Source: Stagonosporopsis chrysanthemi (lineage: Eukaryota; Ascomycota; Dothideomycetes; Pleosporales; Didymellaceae). From it: DNA of 35,506 bases. The stretch lies in assembly GCA_022560025.1 (NCBI GenBank), contig JAFISE010000252.1, positions 1 to 35,506 of the forward strand, given 5' to 3'. The position numbers and the translations under genes were made by a program. The notes below the pieces were generated by a model. That model did not search any database. It saw nothing but the letters and a program-made list of their open reading frames with translations, and was not told where the DNA came from. Shown one piece after another: positions 10,404-20,144 of this stretch (position 1 is its first letter; each line of letters opens with the position of its first letter).

Positions 10404-12026
10404 ATGGATCTCTATCGGGCGACATTTGCAGGTTCGCTGCTGTTAAACAGCTTAGTACTTATCCAGACATACCGATCACGCCGGACCGAGAGTGTTGACT
10501 CTTCGAACCCAGAGAAGGTGGAACATCGAGGTCGCGAAGAGTTGGAAAGAGAGAGTTTGCGCAAACTGAAATGGCGATTCTTTCCTATATACCTGCTCGT
10601 CAATGCAGCCGACTGGCTTCAAGGACCCTACATTTACCCAATATACAAAGGTGCGACTAACAGCAATCGGGGTCATACGGTGACGCTGACAACAAGCAGA
10701 CGAAAAGGGCCTTTCAGAAGAAACTGTTGCATTCCTCTTCCTCATTGGGTTCGTTTCAGCAGGCATATCGGCCTCGTTCGCAGGAACATTCGCGGATCGC
10801 TACGGCCGGCGGACGGCATGTCTGGCATATTGCATACTTTACTCGTTGTCCAGCTTCACGCTACTTGCAGATGACATTCGAGTGCTTTTCGCAGGCCGTG
10901 TGCTCGGAGGCGTTTGCGGAACATTGCTTTGGAGTGTTTTCGAGAGCTGGCTGGTGGCAGAGTTCAACCAGCTCATGTTGGAGGACACGGGCGCAGTGCT
11001 CAGTAGCATTTTCAGCGCAATGACTATCCTCAATAGTCTTGTAGCGATCTGTGCAGGTATACTGGCTGAGTGGTTGGTCGGTCTGACAGGCACTGCCAAA
11101 GCGCCTTTCCTGGCCTCTGTTGGATGCCTCTCTGTGGCATTCATTGCGATCTCAAAGTGCTGGGTAAGCTGAGCGCGTAGACTTTGAATTCCTTGTGAGC
11201 TGACTTGCATAGGGCGAAAATTATGGCGCGAGTCATCGAGACGCATCGGAGAGTGCAGCTCTGCTTCAGGAAGAAGAGGCCGAGTCAACAATGAGCACTA
11301 CGAAGTCGACACTCAGATACATTCTCAGAGGTAAAATCAAAGAGCCGCAACGCTCATACTCGTACTGACGTCAAACAGACACAAACATCCTCATCCTTGC
11401 CTTAGTGTCCTGTTTCTTCGAAGGATCCTTGTTCCTGTTCATCTTCTTCAAATTCCCAGCACTGAAGCTATCGCACAAGCTTGCAGGCGCTGATGATGGT
11501 ATGCTATTGTAGCTTCACGACCAGGCCTTGTCTAACTCTCCTACAGATCTCCCGTTCGGGCTGATCTTCGCGATCCTCATGTGCTCCATGATGCTTGGTT
11601 CCATGCTGTATAACATCATATCAAACACATCTTCGGCATTCCCGGCGAAGAGGGTACTCATGGGAACCTTGGTAGTCGCTTCTGGGTGTTTCTTCATCCC
11701 GGGCCATTTCCGCGATGAGCGCCTCACATTGTGGTGCTTCTGCGTCTTTGAGCTTTGCTGTGGCGTCTACTACCCAGTCATGGCATCGATAAAGGGCAAG
11801 CTCATCGACGACAGCTCACGAGCAAGCGTGTATACAGTTTTGCGAATACCGTTGAACGCATTTGTCGTGCTTGCCTTGAGCACCACCAAAGAAGGTCAGT
11901 TTGCCTCTGATATGGACACCACTAAAGCTAATGCTGTCAGGCGAATCACACCGTGATGCAGTGTTTACAACATGCAGTGGCCTGTTGTTAGTGGCTGCGC
12001 TTGTCGTGCACAAGATCCTGGCTTAG
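10404..12026 (+). CDS. MFS transporter, molybdate-anion transporter (MFSD5) type
   Basis: Major-facilitator protein of the MFSD5 / molybdate-anion transporter group. Relatives (MOT2 type) import molybdate for the molybdenum cofactor, which nitrate reductase needs. Exons: 10404-10650, 10700-11163, 11213-11330, 11379-11498, 11547-11894 and 11941-12026, every join in phase, giving 460 residues. The family phrases are visible: VNAADWLQGPYIYPIYK, AGTFADRYGRR (the MFS loop 2-3 motif), FAGRVLGGVCGTLLWSVFES, SCFFEGSLFLFIFF and a late CCGVYYPVMASIKGKLIDDS. The protein has about 12 hydrophobic segments and a charged central loop (LLQEEEAEST). The start is placed at MDLYRATFAG because this N-terminus matches the family; an in-frame ATG at 10365 sits upstream and would add 13 residues. 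The identity of the anion is family knowledge, not proven here. Confidence 0.9.
11366..11373. promoter_or_regulatory. TGACGTCA (CRE) palindrome inside transporter intron 3
   Basis: A perfect ATF/CREB-type bZIP site within intron 3 of the transporter, five bases before the acceptor AG. It may be chance, since it overlaps the branch-point region. Confidence 0.25.
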
Positions 12027-12653
12027 GCGAACCATAGCCTCACTGTGAACTGCCGATAATAGACTATCAAGTAAACCATGTTGAATTCCACCTCTCATGA
12101 CCTCGCACCCCTTTGTGACGTCAATAATCCCGGCGCCTTCCAGAAGCAAATCGCGAAACACGCGTAACCCTGCCGATCCTGTTGCGTTGAAACGCGGCTG
12201 TGGGGTGTAACGGCCCACCGCTCCCCGCTGTTCGGAAACCGAGCACGACCATTGCCCGGGATAGACTCCCACACTCAACCTCGCAAGGAGACTGGAGGGC
12301 ATGAGCGCTCGGCACCCGTCGCACCAGTCATGTCAGTGGGGCCGATCATAATACCGCATCGTCCTGCATACGAAGGGGCCAGATGTCAATGCGACTCGGC
12401 GATACCATGCGGGTCGCAGATACAGCTCGCGCCGATGTCTCCTGCTGTCTACCGCACTTGGCAGTATGTGGTGTCTGCCCGAGCCCGAAGCTCCAATAAC
12501 CTGACCGGAGCCGCCGTGATTCCATCACAGAAACAAACAACTTCAACCTTTGTTTGCAGACTCGTTCAACACTTGAGTCTGTTAGCTAATAACTTTGCCC
12601 TGATACCCTTGCGTTGATTCTTTTGATTCTGTTTCCTATATTTCATTGTCATC
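12027..12653. other. Intergenic region with a CRE palindrome
   Basis: About 630 bp between two co-oriented genes. It contains TGACGTCA at 12116-12123 and a pyrimidine-rich stretch just before the next start codon, likely the methyltransferase leader. No gene is seen. Confidence 0.45.
12116..12123. promoter_or_regulatory. TGACGTCA (CRE, bZIP) site
   Basis: A perfect 8-bp ATF/CREB palindrome, 90 bp after the transporter stop codon and about 530 bp before the methyltransferase start. Its function is inferred from motif identity only. Confidence 0.3.
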
Positions 12654-13761
12654 ATGATCCGGTCATCGACAGGTAAGTCAACCTTGAGGCTGTGCTCTGG
12701 AAGACGAGTCTAACAGTTTGCCAGGTCGAGTTGCCGCTGTAGTCATCATCTTTTTCTTCATTGTAGCCCTTTTCCAAAACGATCACGCCGGAACATACGC
12801 GTTCCTACCTTCGCTTTCACAAACATCGAAGCTCCCTTCGTACCCACCAACATGGCTACGCGACCGCATGGCACTGTCGGAGAAGTCGTGGAAGAAGAGT
12901 GTTGAGCAGCGCGAGAAAATGGCAGCATCGCACCCAGCAAATCCCAAGGTGCCGTTCTTCCCAACCGACTTCTTGAAGTACCCATTCACGGTTTGGGACT
13001 TCTTCCCGGCTACATGGACATGTCCGCACGACTTCCAACGCGTCGGACGTCTAGGTGATGGCGGGAAATGGGTCTGCGGCATGAGTATATACGAGAGCAT
13101 AACAGCCCCAAACCCTATCGGCGCCGAAGCCGTCGAAGTACGTGAAGCTGCTATCCAAGCTGCTGAGCAAGGGCTTGTGATTTACAGCTTCGGAATCAAC
13201 GGAGAGTCGTCATTCGAAGCTGAAATGCTCGAACGTGTACCCAGTGCGCGCATTTGGGGCTACGACTTTTCAGTCGAGGGTTGGGGAAAGCAGATACCAA
13301 CCACTGAACGACACCGTACATTCTTCCAGAAGGTCGGTCTTGGCAAGGAAGATCAACACGATGCATCCCCCGCGTTTTGGACATTACCGACACTCATGAA
13401 AGAGAACAACCACACCTATATCGACATTCTCAAGATCGACATTGAGGGCAGTGAATACGATGCGCTTGACACGTTCATGGATGCTTTCGACGGCGTGCAA
13501 AGCGCCAGTGGCAAGAGTGTATTGCCTATCGGCCAGATCATGATTGAGCTGCATCTTGGAAACGGAGATATCACTGACAAGGTGGACTTTGAGAGGTTCA
13601 GGAAGTGGTGGGAGAGACTCGAGAGGATGGGCATGAGACCTGCCTGGATTGAGATTAATCTCTTCGCTGTCACGCTCGGGAAGCAGAAGAGCAACCCTAG
13701 ATGTACCGAATACGTCTGGGTAAACGCAAAGGACGAGAGGAGTAAACTTTGGAGACAGTAG
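12654..13761 (+). CDS. Membrane-anchored METTL24-like methyltransferase
   Basis: Likely an S-adenosylmethionine-dependent methyltransferase of the METTL24 (Methyltransf_22) group. Members are mostly uncharacterised and face the secretory lumen. Exon 1 is 12654-12672 (MIRSST plus one base) with donor GTAAGT. Exon 2 is 12725-13761, for 351 residues in all. Residues about 10-25 form one hydrophobic segment (VAAVVIIFFFIVALF), which acts as a signal anchor, so a type II topology is likely. Domain signs: RVGRLGDGGKWVCGM (family opening), YSFGINGESSFEAEML (SAM-binding loop region), IWGYDFSVEGW, YIDILKIDIEGSEYDAL and IMIELHLGNGD near the end of the fold. The acidic residues in DILKIDIEGSE match the FkbM/METTL24 pattern. 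A start inside exon 2 (MPGRVAAV, 12718) is possible but would use intronic bases. The substrate is unknown. Confidence 0.85.
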
Positions 13762-15358
13762 AGGGCCGTTGGTTGAGAAGTCTGCTCGCAAACGTATCTC
13801 AAAACAAAACACTTTCATGAAGAATAATTTTGATGTTATCATGGGTTATCGAAGAGGTTTACCTGGCCATTCGTCGGTACTGTCGCCTTTGCTTATGGCT
13901 CCAGCGAGATGTCGTATGAACTGTAAATGTCATTTTCATTCAAACCCGCTTCTAGCCCACCAACTCGTGTCTTCACTCCTTGGTCCTCACCAAAGCTCGA
14001 ATTGCTTCACGTATGAATTTCGAAAGTAAGCATTCCATTGAATCCCGGCCCTGAAGAATACCCTGTAATGGTCTAAATGGTATTGGATGTGGAAGATGAA
14101 TCACGCATTTATTTCATCACGAGGACTTTAACGTTGCAAGCTCTCTGACAGGTTTCCACACAGTGCGCGCATAGCTTCATGCGGTATGACTGTAACCTGA
14201 TATTAGCGGTTAACACTAAAGATCATCTTTCCGAGCCGAGTGGAGTGATGGAGCTCCAGACTTCATCCATGGTTTCGTCCTCCTACGGCATGTGAGCGAG
14301 CACTATGAACTTGGGAATAGCGGTGAACTGAGAATCGAAACACTTGTGGGAAGCGTCTTGATCGTGAGGTACTTATATCTAGAAGGTACACTGCTAAGAA
14401 TCCTGGAGTGCTGTAGACTGATACGGAGATGATAGGTACGCAGAAAAGGTAACGAGATCTTCCTCTGAACATCGAATGGTGCATTTTCTCGTACTCTCTG
14501 AAGCGGCCCGGCTTCAAAGCATTCTCAGAATACCCTGAGCGAGCCGTGAGAGAGATCTCTGGTAAGAACACAACATAAAGCAAGAACAAGGACCGGGTCG
14601 AGAGCAAAATAAGCAGATGGGACGGTAGAACAAAAACAGGGTTCATACCATGGGACGGAAGGATTCTTACGCTCTGGAAAACTGCAGCTGCTTGCGCTGC
14701 TGTGCGATTCGTGTTCACACCGTGATAGATCTGACTGAACCGCTTCTCTTTGACGTCTACATTGCTTTCACAGGCAGCATGAATTCTTGAACCGCACCAC
14801 GCGGGCTACGGAAACAAAGTTTGCTGGTGCTGAGAGCAAGATGAACACCAGAGCTCACATAGTAGAGGTGAGTAACTTATGGACGCCCCACCGGCCCCAC
14901 TTTCTTCTCAGTCGATGCACCGCCCTTCTGCTTTCTTCCTTCCGAACCTGCAAGTCATCGTATGCAACACGATGACATCGCCGCAAGACAAGATAGAAGA
15001 AGACATGCGCCGTGGACTGGGATGGGTCAGCTCCTGGGTGTGGCGCAGCACATTGCCTTTTCGGTCGTTAGCGCAAAATGACTCACTTTCTGTCACTCGT
15101 TTGCACCGCCTTACGACATACACACGATACAAACCCGCAAGGAGTCACACAATTGATCCCGATTAGGCGTGTAAGCAGTGCTCTAACTACAGAGCGCGAG
15201 GCTGTGGTACTGCCTGGTAAAGTATAAGTATAGCCAAACCTGTTCTCTGTTTCAAACCGTTTAAGTCAGTCACGCATCGAGCTCCTCCTTTGCCTTGCAT
15301 GTTTAGATACCCCGCGTTTTTATTACCATAATTCCTACAATCTTGAAACTTGAGCGCC
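13762..15358. other. Intergenic region before the RNA-processing gene
   Basis: About 1.6 kb without a supported gene. A 151-codon minus-strand frame (14718-14263) shows no recognisable domain. Near 15150-15215 the minus strand has a GCTC...GAGC hairpin followed by CTGCTTACACGC, faintly like a tRNA-Val D arm and anticodon loop, but the other arms do not fold. The final part should hold the promoter of the fusion gene. Confidence 0.45.
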
Positions 15359-18300
15359 ATGGCGAGCATTCCGGAGATATCGGCTTCATACACCATTCCA
15401 ACAACCTCGTACGAGACTGCGCTTTGCATTCTACCGCCAGCGGAGCAGTGCGAGCACATTGATAGCCTGCGCGAGCTCTACGATAAAGCATATGGCAGAT
15501 GGCCGGCTCATGTAAATATCGTATATCCTTTCGTTGCGCCTGAGCATCTATCCCGGGCACGACAGCAGATTGAGGCACAGATTCAGCGGAACTTGGATTC
15601 TGATACATCACGACATGTTAAGTTAGAATCGGCAGGACTTTTTCGGCAACGACACAATAGCACTGCGATCTTGCAGGAGGCTCGTGATTCTGCAGAAGGG
15701 GCCCTTGAAAGATTTCGATCCCTGGCCCTCACGGCGCTTGGTCATACGCCCGAACCGTACAGCTTTCATTTGACAGTGGGTCAGACCGAGGACAATTCAA
15801 TGGCTTCACTGGAATTCTTGATATCCAAGGTGCGACTACTTCCCACCTTGGACTTCCAGATCGGGTCCTTGGCCATATTGGTTCGCGAGCGAACACCTGG
15901 CCAGCAGTCTGCAAATCCAATGCGATTGTGGGGTACTATCGATGTTCCTGGTGCTCCAAATGCTCTCGACGTACTGAAATCCGAGTATTGGCTCAAGTAC
16001 CTTCCAATCCATGCTATCGCCCACGCACAAGAGGAGGAAGATGAGGTGTCTGACTCGACTATTACTTTCGACCGCGTCGTACAGCCGGGCAAGACATTCT
16101 CTTTCGATGGGATCTCTGGAAGCTGGATTCAGAGAACAGAAACTTCGTCAAATCACGAAAAGCCAGCTTCTCTTGTTGTGTCTAGCTACAACGTTCTCGT
16201 TGCCTCGGAATTTCCACCGGCGCGAGACCGTGATCCACAGCTGATCAGCACACTGCTATCAGACCTAGCTGGAGCTGATGTTGTTGTTCTACAGGAAGTG
16301 TCTGATGATTTTCTATCATCACTCCTAAACAACGCAGAAATCCAGGACCGATACCCGTTCACCTCACATGGACCACCTAGCCAACCTGATATCGGACCTT
16401 TGCCGAGTTTACGAAACGTGGTCGTCATTAGCAAGTGGCCATTTCGGTGGAACTTTGTGCCTTTCCACAGAAGACACAAAGGTGCCCTTGTCGCAGCTTT
16501 CGACGCAGTCTTGTCCCGCCATTCATTCGTCGTTGCTGGAATCCACTTAACGTGCGGCTTGACTGACGGTTCTGTTGCTGCCAAAAAGGTGCAGGTCCAC
16601 AACCTGCTGAGTTATCTGATTCATCGACACAACAATGACTCATGGATCATCGCTGGAGATTTCAATCTTGCGACTTCGGAGCACACCATAGATAAAGCGC
16701 TAAAGAGCAAGTTGATCACTAGCCAAACAGGAAGTACCCTCGCTTCTATCGAAAGCCGTCTGAGCGACGACGGAATTGTAGATGCTTGGTTTGTCACACG
16801 CGAGGAACAGTCCAATGCCGACAAGGACGATGAGTTGTTCGCGGGAGAAGAGGGCGCTACGTTTGACCCAAGGAACAACTTGCTCGCAGCTGCAACTTCT
16901 GGAACCTCACAAAACCGACCGCAACGATATGACCGTATTCTTGTTCGGTCATTAGAAAGGCTTCGTACTACCGGTTTCAACTTGTTCGGACTGTCTGCAG
17001 AGGTCGGGATGGAAAGTGTGGTCCCTAGTGATCACTATGGTGTCAGAGCTACTATGCAGCTTGTACGACCGTCTGAACAGCTGTCACCCGACCATCGTGA
17101 GATGTTAAAGGCCCTCAGCATCGAGCTCCAGCATGGGTCCCATCTTGATTCCGATGAGCTAGAGACCGCGCTTCACGAACACCAAATGTTCCTGACTCAA
17201 GAGCAGAGAATGGAACGGCAAGCGGCGTTTGATATCCTAGAAGAAGCAGTCACTGGAATCACAAACGGTAGAAGCGTATCTACTGCCGATATCCCGCTGG
17301 TTGTAGTAGCAGTGGGCTCTTTTGCATTGAATGTGAATACTTCAACTTCCGACATCGACTGCCTTTGTATTGGTTCCATCAGCTCAAAGACTTTTTTCAA
17401 GCTCGCACGCCAAAGACTGCAAAAAGCCGAAAGCCAAGGCATACGTATACTGCGAAAAGTTGAAGCGGGCACAGGAACGATGCTTGAGCTGTCAGTAAAT
17501 GGTGTGGCGATGGATTTGCAGTACTGTCCTGCCGCCCGGGTTCTAGAGAGGCAAGTTGATCTATGGTAGTGACAAGAGCAGTACTAACTTGTCTAGGTGG
17601 TCTGAGTTCGAAGATTTACCTGCATCGGATCCAATCTTTAATCTCTCCATTCTCTCATTACGGAAACTGAAGCCTTACCGTGACTTATCCTACATCAAAC
17701 GTACCATACCTGATCTCAGCACATTCAGCGTAGCATACCGGGCTATCAAATTATGGGCAACTCAGCGTGGCATCTACTCGTCGAAGTTTGGCTACCTAGG
17801 GGGTGTTCACATTACTCTGATGCTCTCCTGGGTCTACAAGCGAGTTGCACATGAGATGGCATCCAATGATACTAATTCCATTCAAGCTGGCGATCTGGTG
17901 GCAACTTTCTTTCATTACTACGCGACATTCAATTGGGTGGATGACATGGTCTTCGATGCTTTCTTCCATAAGCAAAAGCCACGCTACCACCGGACTGCGC
18001 GTGAGCCGATGGTGGTACTCGGATTTCACTCTCCCAATTCCAATGTCGCGCACACATCCACATTGCCAGGGCTTTTAACTTTGAGACACGAGTTCGGCGC
18101 AGCCAGTTCCCGATTGCTGGACCCGTCCATGTCTTGGACAAGTTTTTTCCAGCCTACCAACATGCAAAATCTCACCGGCATTGGACATGGTGCGACTGAG
18201 TTCTTGCAAACTTATAAGAGTTACGTCAGCATTGACATTCAATTCTGGGGACGTACTCTGGCGAAGGGAAAGAGCTTGGTAGGCTGGGTGGAGTCACGCT

Positions 18301-19124
18301 GTCTCTCACTTGTAGTGGGTAAGTATCATCATTCGCTTCGCGAGCAACAAGACCTGACAACATCAGACATTCATAAGCTATTTCCGAACATTGAAGTTCG
18401 ACTATGGCCGGCACGCTTCACAGACGATATGTCCGAAGATGGTGTTGAGAGTAAAGACTATCAAGGTTGCTATCTCATTGGCCTTCAGAAGAATACAAAT
18501 GCATCCTTGACGTCCAACAGCAAAGAGGAGCGACAAATGGCGAAGGAATCCCTGGAAAAGATCATCGACAAATTTGTCACTCAGCTAAGAACGGACGAGA
18601 GAAACTATGACGGAAGCACTTCTTGGGTGAATGCTTCACTTGTCACACAGCATGACGTTCAAGCTCAAGAACTTCGATTAGATGCTCGCGAGTGGGGCGA
18701 CTATGCAATCGAGACGGAACCAGACTCAGACGATGAGGAAGAGGAAGATTTAGACGACCTTGACGCTGAAGGCGCCGACCCACCAAAGCTACCGATTCGG
18801 TCGAAGCCAATATCCACGTCCGCCCCAGTTTCTACGACGAAATTGCGACCCGCGTCTGATGTCCTCAACCGTCTTCGGTGGGACCCGAACCTTGACCCGG
18901 CCGACTATATCATAGGCTACGAAGACCGCTTCCTTGGTGCCAAAGAGACCAACCTCGAGAAGTGGAAAACCGAGCAAACGGATGAGGAGTTCATTCCTCA
19001 GCACCGCATCTTGTACTTCCGGAGGAAGCTGAATGATAACGGTGACGGGAAGGGAGAGCTAGTTTGGGAGCGCGCGACGAGGCTTGACAAAGTATTCGGA
19101 AGTGGAGCAGGCACTGTCGTATGA
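15359..19124 (+). CDS. 2H phosphoesterase-EEP nuclease-poly(A)-polymerase-MJ1316 fusion (RNA-end processing)
   Basis: A 1239-residue multidomain RNA enzyme, exons 15359-17550 and 17597-19124. Domains in order: (1) 2H phosphoesterase, about residues 10-225, with motifs H51-V-N and H137-L-T, the fold that opens 2',3'-cyclic phosphates or 2'-5' bonds. (2) EEP nuclease/phosphatase, about 270-570, with N278, E313 in LQE, H396, D434/N436 in GDFN, and D558-H559 in SDH, a complete active set. (3) Nucleotidyltransferase, about 610-735, with G653-S654, D665-I-D667 and third acid D719, followed by the poly(A)-polymerase central region (KLWATQRGIYSSKFGYLGG, 782-800) and a probable RNA-binding part. (4) An acidic linker, 1105-1125. 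(5) An MJ1316/DUF504 domain, about 1149-1235 (ASDVLNRLRWDPNLDPADY, IGYEDRF, IPQHRILYFRRK), proposed to recognise cyclic RNA ends. Related fusions have been described computationally in fungi in connection with RNA damage and repair. The start is ATG 15359, in frame with an upstream TTG. The join uses a GC-AG intron. Confidence 0.92.
17551..17596 (+). other. GC-AG intron in the fusion gene
   Basis: A 46-bp intron with donor AG|GCAAGT, branch point TACTAAC and acceptor TCTAG. Joining AG to G restores Arg731 followed by WSEFEDLP and keeps the nucleotidyltransferase and poly(A)-polymerase frames continuous. The nearby GT (GTTGAT) would lead straight into a stop codon, so the GC donor is required. 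If the intron is retained, translation ends a few codons later at TAG 17567-17569. Confidence 0.85.
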
Positions 19125-19222
19125 AACAAAAAGTTCACTTGTGAACAGTATGGCATTTGTCCGACTGTCGTGTGGTCTTGCTATTTGAAGCAAATGACTT
19201 CTGCTACTCCAGGGAAGGGAAA

Positions 19223-19230
19223 TGACGTCA
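19223..19230. promoter_or_regulatory. TGACGTCA (CRE, bZIP) site upstream of the ThuA gene
   Basis: A perfect ATF/CREB palindrome 123 bp before the ATG at 19353, in the 228-bp gap after the fusion gene. Position and motif fit an upstream activating element. Regulation is inferred. Confidence 0.4.
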
Positions 19231-19352
19231 GCTACATTTAGCCTAAATAGACACCGCAATACAAAGAGAGCATATAGGACACGTAGGCACCCAAAAGTAC
19301 TACAATCCGCACTTCCTTTTCGTTTGGGTTAGAGAGAGTATAGTTCATCACA

Positions 19353-20042
19353 ATGGCCACCAAAGAGCCCATCAAGGTGCTAGTCTTCAGCAAAACCGCC
19401 GGCTACAGACACGAGTCTATCCCTACCGCGACAGCCGCCTTGAAGGACCTAGCATTGCAGACTGGGCATTTCACCGTAATGGCCAGCGAAGACGAATCGC
19501 TCTTCGAGCCCTCAAGTCTGGCCCAATACCGTGTGGTCATCCTGCTTCATACCTCTGGTAACTTCCTCCGCCCCTCCAGCCTTAGAGCCTTCATGGGGTT
19601 TGTGCGCTCTGGTGGCGGCGTTCTCGCTATCCACGGCGCAGCATCAGGCATGCCATCTGTTGACTGGTACGGGAAGCTGATTGGTGCACATTTCGACATG
19701 CACCCCGACGCTGAACGTGGTTCGCTGACAGTGTCGGACGCCTCTCATCCCATCACCAGCGACGACAAGCCTCCGGAAAAATGGATGGACGAGTGGTATA
19801 ATTTCAAGTCGCATCCGACCCAGAATTCCAATCTCCAGATTTTGCTTAGAGGCGATACGAGCAGTTTCAAAGGAGGCAAACATGGCGATGACCATCCGCT
19901 TGCTTGGTGTCAGGAATATGAGGGAGGCAGAAGCGTGTATATTGCGTTGGGTCATTTCGGTGGTGCCTGGGATAGCGAGTGGTACGTTGGACTAGTGAAA
20001 AGAGCCATCACATGGGTCGCGAAGAGAGAGCAAATAGAGTGA
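19353..20042 (+). CDS. ThuA-like (trehalose utilisation type) protein
   Basis: A 229-residue single-exon protein of the ThuA family, which has a class I glutamine-amidotransferase-like fold. Bacterial ThuA takes part in trehalose and disaccharide catabolism; fungal members are mostly uncharacterised. The opening KVLVFSKTAGYRHESIP and the central YRVVILLHTSGNFL, FVRSGGGVLAIHGAASG and GAHFDMHP are family hallmarks. The end, ALGHFGGAWDSEWYVGLVKRAITWVA, matches the usual ThuA close. Full length is about normal for the family. There is no signal peptide, so it is probably cytosolic. The ATG at 19353 sits in a good context (CACAATGG) after a short A/G-rich leader. It follows the fusion gene on the same strand, but nothing links their functions directly. 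Confidence 0.92.
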   Translation: MATKEPIKVLVFSKTAGYRHESIPTATAALKDLALQTGHFTVMASEDESLFEPSSLAQYRVVILLHTSGNFLRPSSLRAFMGFVRSGGGVLAIHGAASGMPSVDWYGKLIGAHFDMHPDAERGSLTVSDASHPITSDDKPPEKWMDEWYNFKSHPTQNSNLQILLRGDTSSFKGGKHGDDHPLAWCQEYEGGRSVYIALGHFGGAWDSEWYVGLVKRAITWVAKREQIE

Positions 20043-20144
20043 ACATCGATATATCAATGAGAGAGTCTATTAAATATTCTAGGGTATGCTGCGCTGAGTC
20101 GACAAAAGATGCTGGAGACGAAATAACATGGAGATAAGATCAAA

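Noticed and set aside
14263..14718. 151-codon minus-strand open frame
   Set aside because: No motif, no plausible partner exons, and composition unlike the recognised genes.
15145..15220. tRNA-Val-like stretch on the minus strand
   Set aside because: Only a D-arm-like hairpin and a TAC-like loop are seen. The anticodon stem and T arm do not pair and there is no acceptor stem.
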